DNA from: an uncultured Acidobacteriota bacterium
GTDB taxonomy: Bacteria; Acidobacteriota; Terriglobia; Terriglobales; Acidobacteriaceae
Length of the DNA: 8,105 nucleotides
Direction of reading: 5' to 3'
Assembly: GCA_903832475.1 (NCBI GenBank)
Contig: CAILBQ010000247.1
Span: 1-8,105, forward strand
The notes beneath the pieces are model-generated. The model was given only the letters and a program-made list of their open reading frames with translations. It ran no database searches and was not told the DNA's origin. Numbering within the stretch: position 1 is the first letter of the stretch; each line of letters begins with the position of its first letter. The translations under genes were made by a program, and so were the position numbers. This document shows positions 6,450-8,105 of this stretch, piece by piece.

Positions 6450-7166
6450 TCACAGGGTCTTGAACAACCCCGGCAGCACCATCCCAGCCTTCCCCAGCAC
6501 CACCTGCGTAAACGCGCTGGCATTCAGCGGTGCCTCCGGCCCCACATACACCGCCTGCGCCCCCGCCTGCCGCGCCCAGTGCACAAAATTCGCCGCCGGA
6601 TACACCGACCCCGATGTCCCCACCACCACCATCACCGTTGCCTTCGAAATCTCCGCCGAAATCCGCTCCATCTCCATCGGCGTCTCCCCAAACCAGACAA
6701 TATGCGGCCGCAACACCGCACCGCAAGCGCACTTCTCCACGCTCGCTAAATCCGCATACACGGCGCGATCGGCAACCGGCACACTCCCGCATTCATGACT
6801 GCATCGCGAAACAAACAGCTCCCCATGCATGTGCACCATGCGCCGCGATCCAGCCCGCTCATGCAGATCATCCACATTCTGCGTGCACAGAAAGAAGCAA
6901 TCTCCTAACTGCTTCTCCAACTCCGCCAGCGCCACATGCGCCGCATTCGGCTCAGCCTTCTCTGCATTTTCCCGCCGCGCGGAATAAAACTGCCAGACAA
7001 GCTCCGCATTCCGATCCCACGCCTGCGGCGTGCACACATCCTCCACCCGATGCCCGGCCCACAACCCATCCGAATCGCGGAACGTCGCCAGCCCGCTCTC
7101 CGCACTGATCCCCGCCCCCGTCAGCACAAAGACGCGATCCTTCGCACCGATTTCAATCGACTCCAT
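6450..7166 (-). CDS. cobB: NAD-dependent protein deacylase, class III sirtuin (CobB/SIRT5-like)
   Basis: The enzyme removes acyl groups from lysines using NAD+, releasing nicotinamide and O-acyl-ADP-ribose. The 238-residue product from ATG 7166 contains the sirtuin set: GAGISAESGLATFR (residues 17-30), CTQNVDDLHERAG (94-106), HMHGELF with catalytic His114 (112-118), PHIVWFGE (154-161), and GTSGSVYPAANFV (183-195) for the ribose site. Zn-binding Cys are C122, C126, C146 and C148 (C-x3-C and C-A-C). FYSARRENA at 60-68 carries Tyr61 and Arg64, the Y-x-x-R pair that marks SIRT5-type enzymes with preference for succinyl or malonyl lysines. A TTG at 7208 would add 14 residues, but GAGAGG six bases before ATG 7166 and the poor match of the extra residues favour the shorter form. 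It is a single gene, convergent with the DUF3052-like gene. Confidence 0.95.
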   Translation of the reverse strand: MESIEIGAKDRVFVLTGAGISAESGLATFRDSDGLWAGHRVEDVCTPQAWDRNAELVWQFYSARRENAEKAEPNAAHVALAELEKQLGDCFFLCTQNVDDLHERAGSRRMVHMHGELFVSRCSHECGSVPVADRAVYADLASVEKCACGAVLRPHIVWFGETPMEMERISAEISKATVMVVVGTSGSVYPAANFVHWARQAGAQAVYVGPEAPLNASAFTQVVLGKAGMVLPGLFKTL

Positions 7167-7172
7167 CGATTG

Positions 7173-7178
7173 CCTCTC
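7173..7178 (-). promoter_or_regulatory. Ribosome binding site fixing the sirtuin start
   Basis: On the minus strand GAGAGG is followed by six bases and then ATG at 7166-7164. This supports initiation at 7166 over the in-frame TTG at 7208, whose codons overlap the palindrome at 7201-7217. Confidence 0.65.
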
Positions 7179-7200
7179 ACCTGCCCGATCGAACCCTTCC

Positions 7201-7217
7201 GATGACAAGCTGTCATC
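7201..7217. promoter_or_regulatory. 17-bp palindrome upstream of the sirtuin gene, possible operator
   Basis: GATGACA-AGC-TGTCATC is a perfect inverted repeat with 7-base arms and a 3-base centre. It lies 35-51 bases upstream of ATG 7166, where a promoter or operator for the minus-strand gene would be. The symmetry and spacing fit a dimeric helix-turn-helix site, but no regulator gene is in the window and no clear -35/-10 pair was found. Confidence 0.35.
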
Positions 7218-7242
7218 CGATCAACCCGATGCGTTCAGGAGT

Positions 7243-7400
7243 TGTCATCCTGAGCAAAGCGAAGGATCTGGATTTTGCTCTTGCTTTTCTTTCTGTCATT
7301 CCCCTGAGGGGAATCTGCTTCTGCCTTTGCGCGAAGCGCGTCTGCCCGCACGGCAGGTGCTTGCTGTCATTTCCCTCAAGGGAATCCGCTCATGCCTTTG
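7243..7400. repeat. Dispersed intergenic repeat, longest composite copy
   Basis: Several modules are chained. TGTCATCCTGAGC...GAAGGATCTG lies at 7243-7270. TTTCTTTCTGTCATTCCC plus TGAGGGGAATC follows at about 7286-7315. GCGCGAAGCGCG then CCCGCACGGCAGGTG lies at about 7329-7360. A second TGTCATTTCCC...AAGGGAATCCGC lies at about 7365-7389. This arrangement shows the order of the pieces that occur separately at 421, 5805 and 6371. It fills the spacer between the sirtuin and quinone oxidoreductase genes. It is non-coding as far as I can see; short frames through it are Cys/Ser-rich and artefactual. Confidence 0.8.
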
Positions 7401-7421
7401 CCCTTCACACCCACACTTGAT

Positions 7422-8105
7422 TCAAAGCACCAACAGCAGCTTCCCCGTCGTCTTCCGCGAAGCAATATCCACCTGCGCCTGCGCCGCATCCTTCAGCGCA
7501 TAGGTGAACTCCGCGCGCACCGCCAGCTTCCCCTCCGCAATCCACCGAAACACGTCGCCAGAACGCCACTCCAGATCCGCCCGCGCAGCGACATAATCCT
7601 TCAACGTCGGCCGCGTCACAAACAGCGAGCCCCGCGTGCTCAACTGAATCAAATCAAACGGAGGCACCGCCCCGCTCGACCCGCCAAACAGCACCATCAT
7701 CCCGCGCGGCTTCAAACAGTTCAGCGACTTCTCAAACGTGGTCTTGCCCACCGAGTCATACACAACATCGACTCCCCGCCCATCTGTGAACCGCTTGCTT
7801 TCGGTCTCGAAATCAGCCTCGGTATAGAGAATGACTTCGTCCGCTCCCGCCGCCTTCGCCAACTCCGCTTTCTCTGCGGTCGAGACAGTCGCAATCACCC
7901 GCGCCCCCAGCATGTGCGCCATCTGCACCAGGAGCCGTCCCGTGCCGCCGGCCGCTGCATGAATTAGGCACGTATCCCCTGCCTTCAACGCAAAGGTGGA
8001 ATGGGACAAATAATGCGCCGTCATGCCCTGAAGGATCACTGCTGCCGCTGTCTTCAAATCCACGCCATCAGGCACTTTGACGAGCGCCGCAGCCGGCGCC
8101 AGCGC
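7422..8105 (-). CDS. qor: NADPH:quinone oxidoreductase, QOR/MDR family (N-terminus beyond right edge)
   Basis: A medium-chain dehydrogenase/reductase of the zinc-free quinone oxidoreductase type, predicted to reduce quinones with NADPH in the cytosol. The visible 227 residues are the C-terminal part. The frame is open through the window edge (ALAPAAALVKVPDGVDLKT...), and about 100 N-terminal residues are missing relative to the usual length near 325. Seen in order (visible numbering): VPDGVDLKTAAAVILQGMTAHYL (11-33); the dinucleotide loop HAAAGGTGRLLVQMA (49-63); VDVVYDSVGKTTFEKSLNCL (112-131); GSSGAVPPF (142-150); a GSLFVTRPTL segment (159-168); and the ending ASRKTTGKLLLVL. These match E. 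coli QorA landmarks (VVYDSVG, GSSGAV, GSLYVTRPSL). No structural-zinc Cys cluster is present in the visible part. An internal GTG at 8075 is not the true start, since conserved sequence continues upstream of it. The stop is 18-20 bases beyond the last repeat-rich segment. Confidence 0.93.
   Translation of the reverse strand, partial: ALAPAAALVKVPDGVDLKTAAAVILQGMTAHYLSHSTFALKAGDTCLIHAAAGGTGRLLVQMAHMLGARVIATVSTAEKAELAKAAGADEVILYTEADFETESKRFTDGRGVDVVYDSVGKTTFEKSLNCLKPRGMMVLFGGSSGAVPPFDLIQLSTRGSLFVTRPTLKDYVAARADLEWRSGDVFRWIAEGKLAVRAEFTYALKDAAQAQVDIASRKTTGKLLLVL

Noticed and set aside
7167..7208. TTG start adding 14 residues to the sirtuin
   Set aside because: It has no ribosome site as good as GAGAGG before ATG 7166, the extra residues precede the conserved core, and they overlap the palindrome.
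7202..7503. Short plus-strand frames through the 7202-7503 spacer
   Set aside because: They read through repeat modules (the recurrent translated CHPEQSEGS pattern) and run antisense into the quinone oxidoreductase gene.
1..8105. CRISPR array, tRNA/rRNA genes, insertion sequence or integrase
   Set aside because: No regularly spaced repeats, cloverleaf-like segments, or transposase/integrase motifs were seen on either strand.

Overview
The window looks like chromosomal DNA from an Acidobacteriota genome, most likely class Terriglobia (subdivision 1; Granulicella, Terriglobus and Edaphobacter are typical members). Three things point there: high GC with strongly C/G-ended codons in most genes; a TonB-dependent receptor with an N-terminal carboxypeptidase-regulatory-like domain, paired with a small Cys/His-rich exported protein; and intergenic copies of a repeat containing TGTCATCCTG...GAAGGATCTG. 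The assignment rests on remembered family resemblance, not on a search.

Layout. At the left edge (1-178, minus strand) is the N-terminal part of a small unassigned gene of clearly lower GC. After a 280-bp spacer that carries a repeat module comes hom (459-1760, minus), a complete ACT-domain homoserine dehydrogenase. A 153-bp divergent intergenic region with a 10-bp inverted repeat separates it from a plus-strand pair: a small secreted Cys/His-rich protein (1914-2294) and a 759-residue TonB-dependent receptor (2413-4692). Then come a possible terminator hairpin, aqpZ (aquaporin Z, 4923-5666), a long palindrome, a copy of the dispersed repeat, and a small DUF3052-like cytosolic protein (5904-6326). 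The right part is minus strand: a class III sirtuin deacylase (6450-7166), a 255-bp spacer rich in repeats with a 17-bp palindrome, and the C-terminal two thirds of a QOR-type NADPH:quinone oxidoreductase that runs off the right edge (7422-8105).

Functional reading. Most genes are housekeeping and look independently transcribed: threonine/methionine biosynthesis, water transport, protein deacylation, and quinone or NADPH redox. The only pair that looks like a functional unit is the exported Cys/His protein with the receptor. A role in metal (possibly copper) handling or uptake can be proposed for that pair but is not proven by the sequence. I saw no CRISPR array, transposase, tRNA, rRNA or phage gene. 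The less ordinary content is in the intergenic DNA: one modular repeat family with copies or fragments in four spacers, two sizeable hairpins and two operator-like palindromes.
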